A DNA stretch of 52,628 nucleotides from CAZBUK01 sp964495085 (lineage in GTDB: Bacteria; Bacteroidota; Ignavibacteria; T3Sed10-11). The position numbers were made by a program, and so were the translations under genes. Of the stretch, positions 1-10,800 are shown in pieces (within the stretch, counting starts at the first letter, position 1; each line of letters opens with the position of its first letter). The notes beneath the pieces were generated by a model, which saw nothing but the letters and a program-made list of their open reading frames with translations, made no database searches and was not told where the DNA came from. The DNA lies in the NCBI GenBank assembly GCA_964495085.1, contig CAZBUK010000019.1, positions 1-52,628 on the forward strand, in the 5' to 3' direction.

Positions 1-2
1 GT

Positions 3-509
3 GTATATGGTCTATGGTTTACAGTGGGGATTGCGATTCTTGCAACTATTACAGTGTGTATTGGTAGTGTATTTGCTGTTTCACGCATGACAGCCATGTT
101 GACAGATATGAAATTAGTTCCTCATAGCCATTTGGGGATGCAAGGAAATGTGCAAAGGCATATGCTTGTATACCTTATCGCCATCGCCATAATTCTAACA
201 ATATTCTTTGATTTAACCAGAATTGCCTCCCTTGGAGCCATATTTTATCTGTTTATGGACATTTTGTTTCAATGGGGTGTCTTAAGGCGTATTCGAAAAG
301 AAATTAAAGCAAAAGCTTCTATAATTATTGCAGCAATTATATTGGATGTGGTCGTTCTAAGTGTTTTCCTCTGGCTAAAAGCTACGACAGACATATTAAT
401 CGTTGTTCTTGCTATCTTATTTATCACCCTTACTTTCATAGGGGAACGCATCTTTTTAAGACATGTATTATCTAATGAAGAAAAGAGTGAAGATGAACAT
501 CACCACTAA
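3..509 (+). CDS. APC-type permease, C-terminal part (5' truncated by window edge)
   Basis: The frame is open from base 3, so this is the C-terminal ~168 residues of a longer gene, not a small protein starting at the GTG at 24. It is very hydrophobic, with about five membrane segments separated by short loops. The stretch around VPHSHLGMQGNVQRH followed by paired helices resembles the last helices of amino acid-polyamine-organocation permeases. The end is hydrophilic and acidic and finishes in HHH. The DNA is visibly more AT-rich than the rest of the window, which suggests a different origin. An inverted repeat (ATAGGA/TCCTAT, 530-547) lies just after the stop but has no T-run. The substrate cannot be told from this fragment; family assignment is from general resemblance only. 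Confidence 0.6.
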   Translation, partial: VYGLWFTVGIAILATITVCIGSVFAVSRMTAMLTDMKLVPHSHLGMQGNVQRHMLVYLIAIAIILTIFFDLTRIASLGAIFYLFMDILFQWGVLRRIRKEIKAKASIIIAAIILDVVVLSVFLWLKATTDILIVVLAILFITLTFIGERIFLRHVLSNEEKSEDEHHH

Positions 510-629
510 TATAATGACCTACTCCAGCTATAGGATAGTTGTCCTATGATACCCTACTAATGCAAACATCGTATCAATTAATTAGCTGATACCTGAAAAT
601 TTTATACAATTTTCCAGATATATAGATAA

Positions 630-1049
630 TTGGAAATTTATTTGTCTGCTATATTTAGGTGCATTGTTCGGAATGTTGATTATTCTATTTATGAGGATAG
701 TTCATTTTTGAAACAGAATATTCCTGATACGTCTCAAAAACGAGAACACATTCAAACTGAATTATTTCTTATATATCGGCCGCTCTCATTATATACAGTT
801 TTCGGTTTGATGCTGATATATACACTTGCGGCAGCCGCCTGTTATACTGCAATCAAAGCCGGTCTGGAATATTCACCCCCTTTCCGCTTTGCCGGTATAC
901 GGACACTCATCGGAGGGATTTCGCTCATTTTACTTCTTATTGTTCTAAAAAAACCTATCCTCCCCCGCCGTGATTTACTAAAATGGATCATACCGGTCGG
1001 TCTTGTTTCAACCACTATCTTGCACGTTTACAGTACCGAACACGATTGA
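630..1049 (+). pseudogene. Truncated EamA/DMT-family transporter remnant
   Basis: Residues ~50-128 read like the first two or three helices of an EamA (drug/metabolite transporter superfamily) protein: YTAIKAGLEYSPPFRFAGIR, then a hydrophobic helix, a basic KKPILPRRDLLKW loop and the start of another helix ending near VSTTI. A normal EamA protein has ten helices and ~290 residues. Here the frame ends nine residues later, and I see no continuation in the other plus frames downstream. The first ~50 residues are polar and unrelated to the family, and the only upstream start is a TTG at 630 without a good ribosome site. A decayed 5' fragment is the simplest reading. It lies between an AT-rich permease fragment and the copper ATPase, consistent with a rearranged region. 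Confidence 0.55.
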
Positions 1050-1249
1050 TTGACAAAAATTGTATGCACGAAAACTGCGATTGTGTCTGATGCAGTCACG
1101 GAAAAGGACATCGCTAATGACTCATGATCGGAAGAAATATTGATCTTATTCATATTAGTTTGAATCCTGTTATTTCCTATACAACGACGATACCAGAAGA
1201 AAAATAAAACATAGGATTAAACTATTTTCACTAAAAAGGAGGAATCGCT

Positions 1250-3493
1250 ATGACATACGATCCTGTCTGCGGCATGGAAGTTGACGAGAAGTCAACCGAA
1301 TTTACCACCCTGTTTAAAAATAAAACATATTATTTCTGCTCGGAGAAATGTAAATTCGAATTTGAATCAGATCCGGATAAGTATGCAGAAAAAGATATGA
1401 GTGATCATGATGAACACAGGAATCATAAACATCATGAGCATTCACAGCATAAAGAACACGGGTCCGACAAGCATGAAGAGCACGAGAAGCACAATCACGA
1501 AGAGCACGAACATCATAAACAAGATGATCACGGCGACCATGACCATCACGATCATCATGCCCATATGGTCGAGGATTTCAGAAAACGATTCTGGATAGCA
1601 CTTGCGATAACTATACCCCTCCTTATCCTCTCCCCCATGATACAGGAATTTATCGGATTACGGGAATTTCTCCGGTTTTCCGGAGACGGCTTCGTTGTAT
1701 TCGCTCTGGCGACGTTCGTTTATTTCTACTGCGGCTGGCCGTTCCTGAAGGGATTGTACGATGAAGTTAAGAAACTCCTCCCGGGAATGATGACACTCGT
1801 TGCCGTGGCAATCACAGCAGCGTACGTATACAGTTCGGCTACCGTATTCGGACTCGAAGGCGAACCGTTTTTCTGGGAGCTTTCAACACTGGTTTCGATT
1901 ATGCTTCTCGGTCACTGGATTGAGATGAAATCCGTCATGGGCGCATCAAAAGCGTTGGAAGAACTAGCAAAACTTATGCCTTCAACAGCGCATAAACTAA
2001 TGAATGATGGAAGTATAAAAGAAGTTCCAATTGAAGAAATAAAAGGAGGCGACAAGCTTATCATCAAACCGGGTGAAAAGATACCGTCTGACGGAGCTAT
2101 TGTCGAAGGTTCAACTACGATTGATGAATCAATGCTTACGGGTGAGTCGGTACCCGTTTCTAAAGGAGAAGGTGATCAGGTAATCGGTGGTGGGATAAAT
2201 GCCGAGGGATCGATCACCATAGAAGTAACCAAAACAGGTGAAGACACGTACCTCTCCCAGGTAATGAAGCTTGTAGAAGAAGCGCAGGCGAGCAAATCCC
2301 GAACTCAGAATCTCGCCAACAGGGCTGCTTTCTGGCTAACGATCGTCGCATTAGGCGGCGGTACGATAACGTTCATCGTCTGGTTTGCCATCATCGGATT
2401 CGATCTTGCTTATGCAATGGAACGAATGGTAACGGTGATGGTTATGGCATGTCCCCATGCATTGGGATTGGCAGTACCATTGGTAGTCGCTGTCTCGACT
2501 GCAATTTCAGCTCGAAACGGTCTTCTTATCAGAGATCGTACTGCATTCGAACACGCACGAAATATCCAGGCTGTTATCTTTGATAAAACCGGAACGCTCA
2601 CGCAGGGGAAATTCGGCGTGACCGATACCGTAATCCTCGACGGCGAAATGGATGATAATGAATTGCTCTCATACGCCGCCGCGGTCGAATCCCGTTCCGA
2701 ACATCCGATAGCAAAAGGGATCACCAATGCAGTGGAAAAGTATGAGGAGGTCAAAGACTTTCAGTCTATCAAAGGAAAAGGTGTGGAAGGAAAGGTTAAC
2801 GGGAAGAAAATCACAATTGCAAGTCCCGGATATCTGAGAGAGCTTAATCTATCGATTGAAAACGAAAAACTTGACGAGCTCGGGTCGCAGGGGAAAACGG
2901 TCGTATATGTAATCATCGACGATAAAGTAAAAGGCGCAGTCGCACTTGCAGATATTATACGCGAAGAATCGAAACAAACAATAAAACGACTGAAAGAGAT
3001 GGGAATCCAGGCAATAATGCTGACCGGTGACAACAAGAAAGTTGCGGCGTATGTTTCAAAAGAACTGGGACTCGACGATTACTTCGCGGAAGTCCTCCCC
3101 CCCGAGAAAGCGGAGAAGGTAAAAGAAATACAATCCCGCGGCTTGATAACCGCAATGGTCGGCGACGGTGTGAATGACGCCCCTGCTCTTGCGCAGGCAG
3201 ACGTCGGTATTGCGATCGGCGCCGGAACGGACGTGGCGGTTGCCGCAGCAGATATTGTGCTTGTACGCAGCAACCCGCTTGATGTTACTTCAATACTCGG
3301 ACTCGCGCGCGCTACGTATCGTAAAATGGTGCAAAATCTAGTCTGGGCCACGGGATATAATGTAATAGCAATTCCCGTTGCGGCAGGAGTGTTGTATACT
3401 TATGGGATCGTTCTTGTACCAGCGGTCGGTGCGATGTTGATGTCGCTCAGTACGGTGATAGTGGCGATTAATTCGAGGTTATTGAAAATGTGA
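1250..3493 (+). CDS. copB: CopB-type (P1B-3) copper-translocating P-type ATPase with YHS domain
   Basis: An inner-membrane ATPase of 747 residues that exports copper. Residues 1-48 form a YHS metal-binding domain (DPVCGM, with Cys7, Cys30 and Cys34). Residues 53-105 are a linker with 22 histidines. The core has the actuator TGES (297-300), the membrane metal site CPH (401-403), the phosphorylation loop DKTGT (from Asp445) and the hinge GDGVND (638-643). The CPH motif instead of CPC, with the MSLST segment in the last helix, is what defines CopB/P1B-3 pumps, usually linked to Cu(II) or Cu(I). The start has a textbook AAGGAGG site at about 8 bases. Upstream is ~200 bases with no gene. No copper regulator or chaperone is adjacent; silver or another metal remains possible. 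Confidence 0.93.
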   Translation: MTYDPVCGMEVDEKSTEFTTLFKNKTYYFCSEKCKFEFESDPDKYAEKDMSDHDEHRNHKHHEHSQHKEHGSDKHEEHEKHNHEEHEHHKQDDHGDHDHHDHHAHMVEDFRKRFWIALAITIPLLILSPMIQEFIGLREFLRFSGDGFVVFALATFVYFYCGWPFLKGLYDEVKKLLPGMMTLVAVAITAAYVYSSATVFGLEGEPFFWELSTLVSIMLLGHWIEMKSVMGASKALEELAKLMPSTAHKLMNDGSIKEVPIEEIKGGDKLIIKPGEKIPSDGAIVEGSTTIDESMLTGESVPVSKGEGDQVIGGGINAEGSITIEVTKTGEDTYLSQVMKLVEEAQASKSRTQNLANRAAFWLTIVALGGGTITFIVWFAIIGFDLAYAMERMVTVMVMACPHALGLAVPLVVAVSTAISARNGLLIRDRTAFEHARNIQAVIFDKTGTLTQGKFGVTDTVILDGEMDDNELLSYAAAVESRSEHPIAKGITNAVEKYEEVKDFQSIKGKGVEGKVNGKKITIASPGYLRELNLSIENEKLDELGSQGKTVVYVIIDDKVKGAVALADIIREESKQTIKRLKEMGIQAIMLTGDNKKVAAYVSKELGLDDYFAEVLPPEKAEKVKEIQSRGLITAMVGDGVNDAPALAQADVGIAIGAGTDVAVAAADIVLVRSNPLDVTSILGLARATYRKMVQNLVWATGYNVIAIPVAAGVLYTYGIVLVPAVGAMLMSLSTVIVAINSRLLKM

Positions 3494-3681
3494 AGGCGTA
3501 TTAGGCATAGTGCACTGAGCATGACGCGTCGGTAACAGATATTGTTACATATTGGATTCTTGGAATTTATTTTTTATAGATTTGCTTGCGAATATTCTAA
3601 AATGGAGTTGTCGGATCATCTTCGACTAGGATACATGTCTTTATAATAACGATACGAGACACCAAAACTAAACGCCAAGTC

Positions 3682-5946
3682 TCACCTTATAAACACCATT
3701 CGTCTAACGGATTCAATTTTTTCTCGATTCGGCGTATATACAGTCGATCGATAGAAGTACACACCGCTTGCCAGGCCGGACGCATTATATACCAGACGAT
3801 GGACACCTTGTTCAAGGTGTTCACCATCGAGAAGAGTCATAATAAGCCTTCCCTGAATATCGAAAACCTGTAGATGAACGATTCCTGAAAATCCGAGTTT
3901 AAACTCGATGGTCGTGGACGGATTAAACGGATTAGGAAAATTCTGACTCAGAAAATACCCGGTCGGTATTTCATTTTTCGCAACGTGCACAACGGTTTCG
4001 TCGACGCTCGCATAACTTACGCCGTCATACCATGTTCGTGCAATTCCGCCCGACGAAAGTGATGTCGAACCGGCAGCGACTGCATGGTCGTCGATATACA
4101 CATAATGAGTTTCATCACGCTGAGAATAAATACGACCGATATATGCCTGATAGAGGAATGTATTTCCCTCCCCGGTCAGGACAATCGGCAGACTATGAGC
4201 GCCATCCACGACCTGCTGCGATGCCATATGCCGGAACACCTGCATACTATCTTCCGATAAACCGGCATTGATACGCCAATCCTGGGCGGGATTTGCCCAG
4301 AAATTCACCCAGATATCGTATAATCCTGAATCGGGAAGAGTTACTGTAGTTCTCAATTGGGGGGCATCCTCGCCGCTTATTTCGGAGGAAGTGAACACCG
4401 AGTTGCCGTTACCGAATCCCGTCCGCAGATGCCATTGATTATCGACAGCTCCCTGGTCCGATGCAGGACCCGTAGAAGTAAATTCCGATCCGTCCGCAAG
4501 AGCTGTGTTTTCCGCCGTCGCATCTATGTACTGCATCGGAGATCGGAACTCGTTCGAACGATCGATTATCCCGACAACCGCCGCATCGAATCGCTGCGCG
4601 GTAGAGTAAGTTCCGCGCCACCAGAGCAGTGCGGTATTATGCTCGTCCCAGTATGGTACGAATGGTCGCAGATTATCCCGGGTCGAATTCTCGGTGACCG
4701 GATTCCATTCCCAGGTCTCGCCGTTATCGTATGAAACTCCTTTGAAAATTTCGTGTGCTCCCATGCCGGATTCGTCGCGCGGATCGATGGGTGTCGAGAT
4801 ATATACTACTCCGGGATCGTTCGGATCGAGGGAGCCGAGACCGGTATAGTCCTGCTCGCTTCCGTAGAGCTTCTTGCCTGCGCGGCCAAGATACGAGTAC
4901 GACCATTCGGAACCGTTATACCGTACATACAGGAATACGTGCTCCGGATCGTTCGAAGGATTAACCGGATTATCGTTCACACGCGCTTTAATCAGCACGG
5001 CGATGATTCCATCGTCATACCGGACTATGTGATGATTCCACAGGCGGGTCAACTCGTTTCCGTTTATAATGATACCGGCGGGAATGACGAGCGTAAATTG
5101 CGCAACGTTCGGGGCATCTTGATTGTAGATGTCATCATCCATCAGTTGGCCTTCGCTGTTATAGGTCTTCCCGTCTTTAATATAGCCATGATAGATGCTG
5201 GTATTATAATCCCTCGGATGCGCCTCGGTAGCAATAAAGTCGATCCGATCGGTACCGTTACTCCAGTATTTGAAATAGCCGTTCACATACCCGATATTCA
5301 CATCCGGTTTTGTGAGCAATCCCGCGTATTGCCAGGATTCACCATAATCTGTGGAAACCGTGATATTCGGACTTCGTTCGTGAGCTCTGACGATATTGTA
5401 CATTTTATCTTCGGCAGAGAGATAGAACAGATTCGAATAGGTGGTCGAGAAGTTTGAACCGCCGGGTACGGGAATATCCGCCCACATAAATCGTAGCTCA
5501 TCGCTCCATTCGACGCCGTCATGTAAACGATATCGGCTGAACGTATCGTAGTGGTCCGCGTACATGGCGAGATAATGACCATCCGGTCTGACCAAGAATG
5601 CCGGGACATTATGATCGTCGGCGTATGGGCTTGTTCTGAAATGAAATCGACCTGACCGGTGATACACCAGGTCGTGTATAACTCCTTCGATCGCACCCTC
5701 GCGCGGATTTCCTCCCAGACCTTCACGACTCGCAGCCGAACCGAGTATCAGTTTATTACTCAGCGTGTCTATGGCCACTCTCTCGTCCTGATACCAACAC
5801 CATGCACCGTTATCGTTAAACTGAATTAAATTACCGTGTACGATGTCCATCCTCTCCTGTCCCGAAGCACTCATTACAACAAATAGAATCGGAATACCCA
5901 ATAATATCCACGGGCGGTATACATATTTTTGATGTGTTCTTTTCAT
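3682..5946 (-). CDS. Secreted BNR_4 beta-propeller protein with T9SS sorting domain
   Basis: 754 residues from the ATG at 5946, chosen because it yields a signal peptide (basic MKRTHQ, hydrophobic run, cleavage near SASGQ) and overlaps the upstream stop as ATGA; a longer frame adds 30 unlikely residues. The first ~450 residues match the BNR_4 family: NGAWCWYQDERVAI near the mature N-terminus and repeated Asp-box-like blades such as STDYGESW and SYDNGETWEW. A further beta-rich domain with DIWVNFWANP follows. The last ~85 residues are a type-A T9SS domain (NFPNPFNPSTTIEF, ending in RRMVFIR), so the product is probably exported by Sec and then placed on or outside the outer membrane. BNR_4 propellers occur in ulvan lyase families (PL24/PL25) among others; the substrate here is unknown. 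Forms an operon with the DUF362 gene. Confidence 0.85.
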   Translation of the reverse strand: MKRTHQKYVYRPWILLGIPILFVVMSASGQERMDIVHGNLIQFNDNGAWCWYQDERVAIDTLSNKLILGSAASREGLGGNPREGAIEGVIHDLVYHRSGRFHFRTSPYADDHNVPAFLVRPDGHYLAMYADHYDTFSRYRLHDGVEWSDELRFMWADIPVPGGSNFSTTYSNLFYLSAEDKMYNIVRAHERSPNITVSTDYGESWQYAGLLTKPDVNIGYVNGYFKYWSNGTDRIDFIATEAHPRDYNTSIYHGYIKDGKTYNSEGQLMDDDIYNQDAPNVAQFTLVIPAGIIINGNELTRLWNHHIVRYDDGIIAVLIKARVNDNPVNPSNDPEHVFLYVRYNGSEWSYSYLGRAGKKLYGSEQDYTGLGSLDPNDPGVVYISTPIDPRDESGMGAHEIFKGVSYDNGETWEWNPVTENSTRDNLRPFVPYWDEHNTALLWWRGTYSTAQRFDAAVVGIIDRSNEFRSPMQYIDATAENTALADGSEFTSTGPASDQGAVDNQWHLRTGFGNGNSVFTSSEISGEDAPQLRTTVTLPDSGLYDIWVNFWANPAQDWRINAGLSEDSMQVFRHMASQQVVDGAHSLPIVLTGEGNTFLYQAYIGRIYSQRDETHYVYIDDHAVAAGSTSLSSGGIARTWYDGVSYASVDETVVHVAKNEIPTGYFLSQNFPNPFNPSTTIEFKLGFSGIVHLQVFDIQGRLIMTLLDGEHLEQGVHRLVYNASGLASGVYFYRSTVYTPNREKIESVRRMVFIR

Positions 5947-7355
5947 TTCTGATATACCATACGTTTCGATTCTATGAAATTGCCGGCGGTCATAACATAA
6001 ATATAGACTCCGCTGGCAATATCCCCCGCCATCCATTGGATCACATGTTGTCCGGCGGGCACGACTCCGTCAACGAGCGTCTCGACCTCCTGACCGGATA
6101 CCGAATACAGTTTTATGGTTACATATTGCTGCTCAGGTAAATAAAATTTTATTGACGTCGAGGGATTAAACGGATTCGGGAAGTTGTCGAAGAGCCGAAT
6201 GTTCTGTGGAATAACAGGCTCGAAGGGCGGTCTCACGGAGGTGATAAGATCGGCGCCGTCTCCGACCAATTGTATTTCGCTCATTTTATTTGTGCCCATC
6301 TCCAGGTCACAGAGCATCTTGAGATAATTGTCGGAATACTCTCCTGCCGGAGTGCGCAGCGTATCCGCTTCGGGATCGTTGCCCATCATATAGGATGCTA
6401 CGCTGTCCGTTGCTACGGGATCTTTTCCGGCAATCAAGACATGATAATCGGCGGGGATGAATGTCGGATTCCAAATTCCTTCGCCGCCGATGGCATTTTG
6501 TATTCCGTCGATTACCGCGAAGTCTACAGGCCGTGCAAGGAACAGGTCGCAAATCGAGCGGGGCAGGTGTGTCCTTATATTACCCCCCTCGTAATGAAGT
6601 TTCGATCTGTACCCGTTCTGTGTCGGCATGGTGTAAAATTGAATCGGCACGATTCCGACTTGATTTTTAATGGCATGTGTGACTCCGGCTTCATAGTGTT
6701 GCTTCATCTTCGGGATTGAAATGTAGACATCGACGTCATCCAGAATTCTATTGCATGTAAACGAATCGTAGAAAAATTTATGTTCTCCGACCGACATCTC
6801 GAAAAAATTCGCGTACGGCGCTGCATTATTCAGATCTACCAGCGATGCACCCAAGGAATTCTGTACATCCAAATATCCGAAATTATTATACGATGCAGCA
6901 TCCCATAATGCTTCTACGATGTAGATATCGTTTCCGTTGATACCCTGATCGATCAGCAGTTCGCCCGCTGCTCTGAGGACTTCGGGATGGGTCCACATCG
7001 TCTCCGTGATATTTCTTCCCTGGTGCATCGAACTGTTGGCCGAACCCGATCCGCCCGTCAGGTTTATTTTAAGTGCGATCTTATCGCCCGGACGCACAAC
7101 ATCTCCGATCCCACCGAGCGATTCAAAAAGATGAGCAACCCTCTCCTTCACAAAGGCGCGATTGTAGTTATCCGCCCGGGTCAACGCTACCTGGGATACA
7201 AAAGACGGAATATCGGAGTGCCCGTAGGCTAAGATATTTTCTGATTTGATATAAGGTGCCACAATAAGACCGGCAGCGGTAACGCCGAGAGAATTAATAA
7301 ATTTCCTCCTAGATATCCGGCCGGTTGAGGAATTATCAATATCTATGGTTTTCAT
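5943..7355 (-). CDS. DUF362 protein with Tat signal and T9SS sorting domain
   Basis: 470 residues. The N-terminus has a twin-arginine motif, SRRKFI (15-20), followed by a weakly hydrophobic stretch, typical of Tat export of a folded protein. The middle (~50-370) is DUF362: GDKIALKINLTGG, a PEVLRAAGELL helix, IPKMKQHYEAGVTHAIKNQ, and FAVIDGIQNAIGGEG. Many DUF362 proteins carry ferredoxin clusters; no cysteine cluster is visible here. The last ~80 residues are a T9SS tail (DNFPNPFNPSTSI, ending in SKRMVYQK). The start follows AAAAAGGAAAAAC. Its stop overlaps the start of the BNR_4 gene, so the two are cotranscribed. The activity is not known. Tat export followed by T9SS sorting is an unusual combination, and tatC lies in the same window. 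Confidence 0.88.
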   Translation of the reverse strand: MKTIDIDNSSTGRISRRKFINSLGVTAAGLIVAPYIKSENILAYGHSDIPSFVSQVALTRADNYNRAFVKERVAHLFESLGGIGDVVRPGDKIALKINLTGGSGSANSSMHQGRNITETMWTHPEVLRAAGELLIDQGINGNDIYIVEALWDAASYNNFGYLDVQNSLGASLVDLNNAAPYANFFEMSVGEHKFFYDSFTCNRILDDVDVYISIPKMKQHYEAGVTHAIKNQVGIVPIQFYTMPTQNGYRSKLHYEGGNIRTHLPRSICDLFLARPVDFAVIDGIQNAIGGEGIWNPTFIPADYHVLIAGKDPVATDSVASYMMGNDPEADTLRTPAGEYSDNYLKMLCDLEMGTNKMSEIQLVGDGADLITSVRPPFEPVIPQNIRLFDNFPNPFNPSTSIKFYLPEQQYVTIKLYSVSGQEVETLVDGVVPAGQHVIQWMAGDIASGVYIYVMTAGNFIESKRMVYQK

Positions 7356-7875
7356 TGTTTTTCCTTTTTGCGAGATCAGGTAAAGTCTCCCTCAGACGAC
7401 ATAGGTACAGTCAATCCGTACATCCTTCTTTCTGATTGTAAAACGATATCACCGGGATCGTGTGCACGAGGTAGGTTGGAATGCCAATGGTCTTTCTAAA
7501 TGGACCGGGAGAATTAAAGTGTCTTCTTGACGCTTAAAATATCTAACTTTTATATATAATGCAAATTCTGTCAGATATTTGATCGGTACAAGCTGAATAT
7601 CCACCCCAATATTACGATGAACGCCGGATATATTTTTTGGTAATACCTCTAGCCCAATCCAGGTCTGGAACAAGACAGTAAGAAAGAATTCTATCTGCGA
7701 TGTTGCCGGTAACGGCGAAGCTACTCTACCTCGTTTTAAAAGATTCAGTTGAACTTTAAGCATATCCAGAAGAATCTACGCGATAGTGGCATACTTAGAC
7801 AATTTTTACTATTATTGATTCGGACATAACCGGCGCCAGACCGTCCTCGCCATTCTTAAACTCAAAACAGTATAT
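7356..7875. other. 520-base divergent intergenic region
   Basis: Separates the minus-strand DUF362 operon from the plus-strand GH38 gene, so it should hold promoters for both. It is AT-rich in the middle (around 7545-7570). A minus-strand frame of 104 codons (7449-7763) is open but has no ribosome site, no recognisable family and no neighbour support, so I do not call it a gene. I see no convincing terminator, tRNA or repeat. Confidence 0.5.
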
Positions 7876-10800
7876 ATGAAAACTCTCATGCTGACCATTC
7901 TTCAACCTTTTCTGTATCTCGGCGTTTTTGCACAGCAGATGCACACGGACGGAACCATTTTCGTTAACGGGTTCGACCGGAAAATCACCGGAACGGATTT
8001 CACTTATCACTCTTCCATTCCGTTCGCCAGGGAGAGCATGCTCATCCGCGCAACTGACGGAAATTCTTCCACTGAATGGGCAACCGCGCCTGTCCCCGCG
8101 AATCCGGATCAGAAGCCGGTTACTTTCGTCTGGCTTGCTGGTATCGGATCGGCGCCGGGGAACGCGAGCTTCGATTTAATCGTAAACGGCGATTATAAAT
8201 TCACCTTCTGGTCCGACGGGTCCGATCAATGGACATTAAAAGCGGATAACGGAGCTACACTATCGTTCGAGCGGGATTTGACCGATGAGCATGGTGACCG
8301 ATTCGGTTTTATGTTCCTGACCGTCCCTTCGTCGATGGCAAAGACCGGCGAGACGTTGCATCTGAAAGCCGTCGGCGGAAATTTCGGGAAAACATCGTGG
8401 TATATGACATTCAAATTCCGAATGGAGAGCGGTCTGAATTTCAGAGCATTTCCTGCAATAATTGAGAGCGGCGGCACCCAGTACCAACTCGGAGTTGCAG
8501 GCATTCTTCATTTCGGGAAGCCTTCCGCTGCGAGGATTTTCATCGACGGAAAATTCGTCAAGGAAACCGGGGTCGAATTCGGTTACAACTATATCAATGT
8601 GGAGCTTCCCGGCTACAATGAAAAAGCCACCGTAGATTACCGCCTCGAAATCAATGAGCAGGAATGGCTCGGGCAGCTTGAGCTCGGTCCGGTCCGACAT
8701 TGGAAAGTCAACTTCGTTCAGCACACCCACACCGATATCGGATATACCCGTTCGCAGACAGAAATTCTTGCTGAACACCTGCGCTTTATCGATTATGCAC
8801 TCGACTATTGCGACCTGACCGATGAGTATCCGGACGAAGCCCGGTTCCGATGGGTTTGTGAAGCATCATGGGCAGTCGATGAATTTCTGAAAAGCCGGCC
8901 CGCCCATCAGATCGAACGCCTGATACGTCGCGTGCGTGAGGGAAGGATCGAGATAACCGGTATGTATTTTAATTTCAACGAGCTGCCGGATGAGCAGACG
9001 CTCGCCGCATCTCTCCAACCGCTGAAACGGATCAAAGAAGCCGGCATCGAGGTTCGTACCGCGATGCAAAACGACGTGAACGGCATAGGTTGGAGTTTGA
9101 ATGAATTCTATAACGATATGGGCATACGGTATCTCAACATGGGGACGCATGGACACCGGGCGCTCATCTGCTTCGACAAACCAACCCTCTTCCATTGGGA
9201 ATCTCCCTCGGGAAAGAGAATGCTCGCCTACCGCGGCGAACATTACATGACGGGCAATACTGTTTTTAAAATACATACGGGCGATTTCAAGCGGTTCGAA
9301 GAGGAGCTGCTCACCTATCTCGGCGATCTCGAAGGCAAAGGGTACATACATGATCTCATCTCCATCCAGCACTCGGGATATCTTACTGATAATTCTCCCC
9401 CGTCGACTTCGGCCAGCGATATGATAAGACAATGGAACGAAAAATATGTTTGGCCAAAACTGAGAACGTCGACGGCCGCTGATTTCTTCGTGGAGATGGA
9501 AGAAAGATACGCAGATGATTTCATGGTCATACGCGGCGCATGGCCTGATTGGTGGACCGACGGATTCGGCGCGTCAGCACGCGAAGTTGCCGCGCTGCGT
9601 ACGGCGCAGAGCGACCTTCTTGCCCACACCGCCGGACTGACCATGGCTTCGCTACAGGGAGCTTCAATGCCGGGAAAAATTTCCGACAGGATCGATGCAA
9701 TCAATTCCGCAATGCTCTTTTACACCGAACATACGGTCGGACACCATAACAGCGTGAACGAACCATTTCACAGGAACACGAAAGAGCAGAGAGCGATTAA
9801 GGAATCGTACGCCTGGGAAGCGCTCCGGAGAGTCAAGATGGTCGGTGAGGAAGCGATGGGACTTCTCCAGAGCTATGTGACGAAGGAGAAATATCCGTCG
9901 CTCGTCGTCTACAACACGCTCAACTGGAACCGAAGCGGCGTACTCACCACATATATAGATCACCAGATTATACCGCGATATACGGCATTCAGCATCGTCG
10001 ATCGGGGCGGCAACCGGGCGAAAGCACAACCTGTTGAACACCATTCCGACGGTACGTATTGGGCCATCTGGGCGGAGGATATACCCGCTTTCGGCTTTAA
10101 AAAATATTCGATCCAGATCGATCCCGACACGCCGGCTCAACCTCCTGTAAAGGAAAATAAGGAAACGAACGTATTGGAAAACGACTGGTACAGAATCTCG
10201 ATAGATACCGAGCGTGGAGCCGTTTCCGGTATATTCGATAAGGAATTGAACCTGGAATTAGTGGATCCGGCCGCGGAATGGAAGCTAGGTGAGTTCATTT
10301 ATGAGCTTCTGGACAACCGCTCGCAGATGGAGTCGTTCAAACTGGACAATTATCACCGAGAACCTCTCCAGAACGTCGCGTACGATGGATATATTCCGGG
10401 TGAGATATGGAATGCGATCCGCTTCAAGGGCGATACCCGGGCGGCGATTCGCGACGGCGGATATGAGTTTGAGATCAGACTCTTCAACACAGCCAAAAGA
10501 ATTGAACTGGTATACGGGATCGAGAAAAAAATGGTAACGGATCCGGAAGGGATATATATCGCCTTCCCCTTCCAACTAGCGGGGGGGCAGCTGTCCTTCG
10601 ATGTTCAAGGGGGCGAAATCAGAGCGGGCATCGACCAGATCCCCGGATCGGCGAACGACTGGAATACCGTCCAAAACTATGCGCGATTGTCGAATGCGCG
10701 CGCACAGATTTTACTTAACTCTCCCGAAATACCCTTGATGCAATTCGGAGGAATAAACACCGGCCGATACGAGGCAGGCGCTCTCCCCGGCTCGAGCCAC

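Noticed and set aside
3532..3548. GTAACA/TGTTAC hairpin after copB as terminator
   Set aside because: Six-base stem without an adjacent T-run; too weak to call.
4753..5457. 234-codon plus-strand frame opposite the BNR_4 gene
   Set aside because: Lies entirely antisense to a gene with clear domains; no family and no ribosome site. Arg/Ile-rich composition typical of a shadow frame.
7449..7763. 104-codon minus-strand frame in the DUF362-GH38 gap
   Set aside because: No ribosome site, no family resemblance, no signal peptide; chance opening or deep decay.
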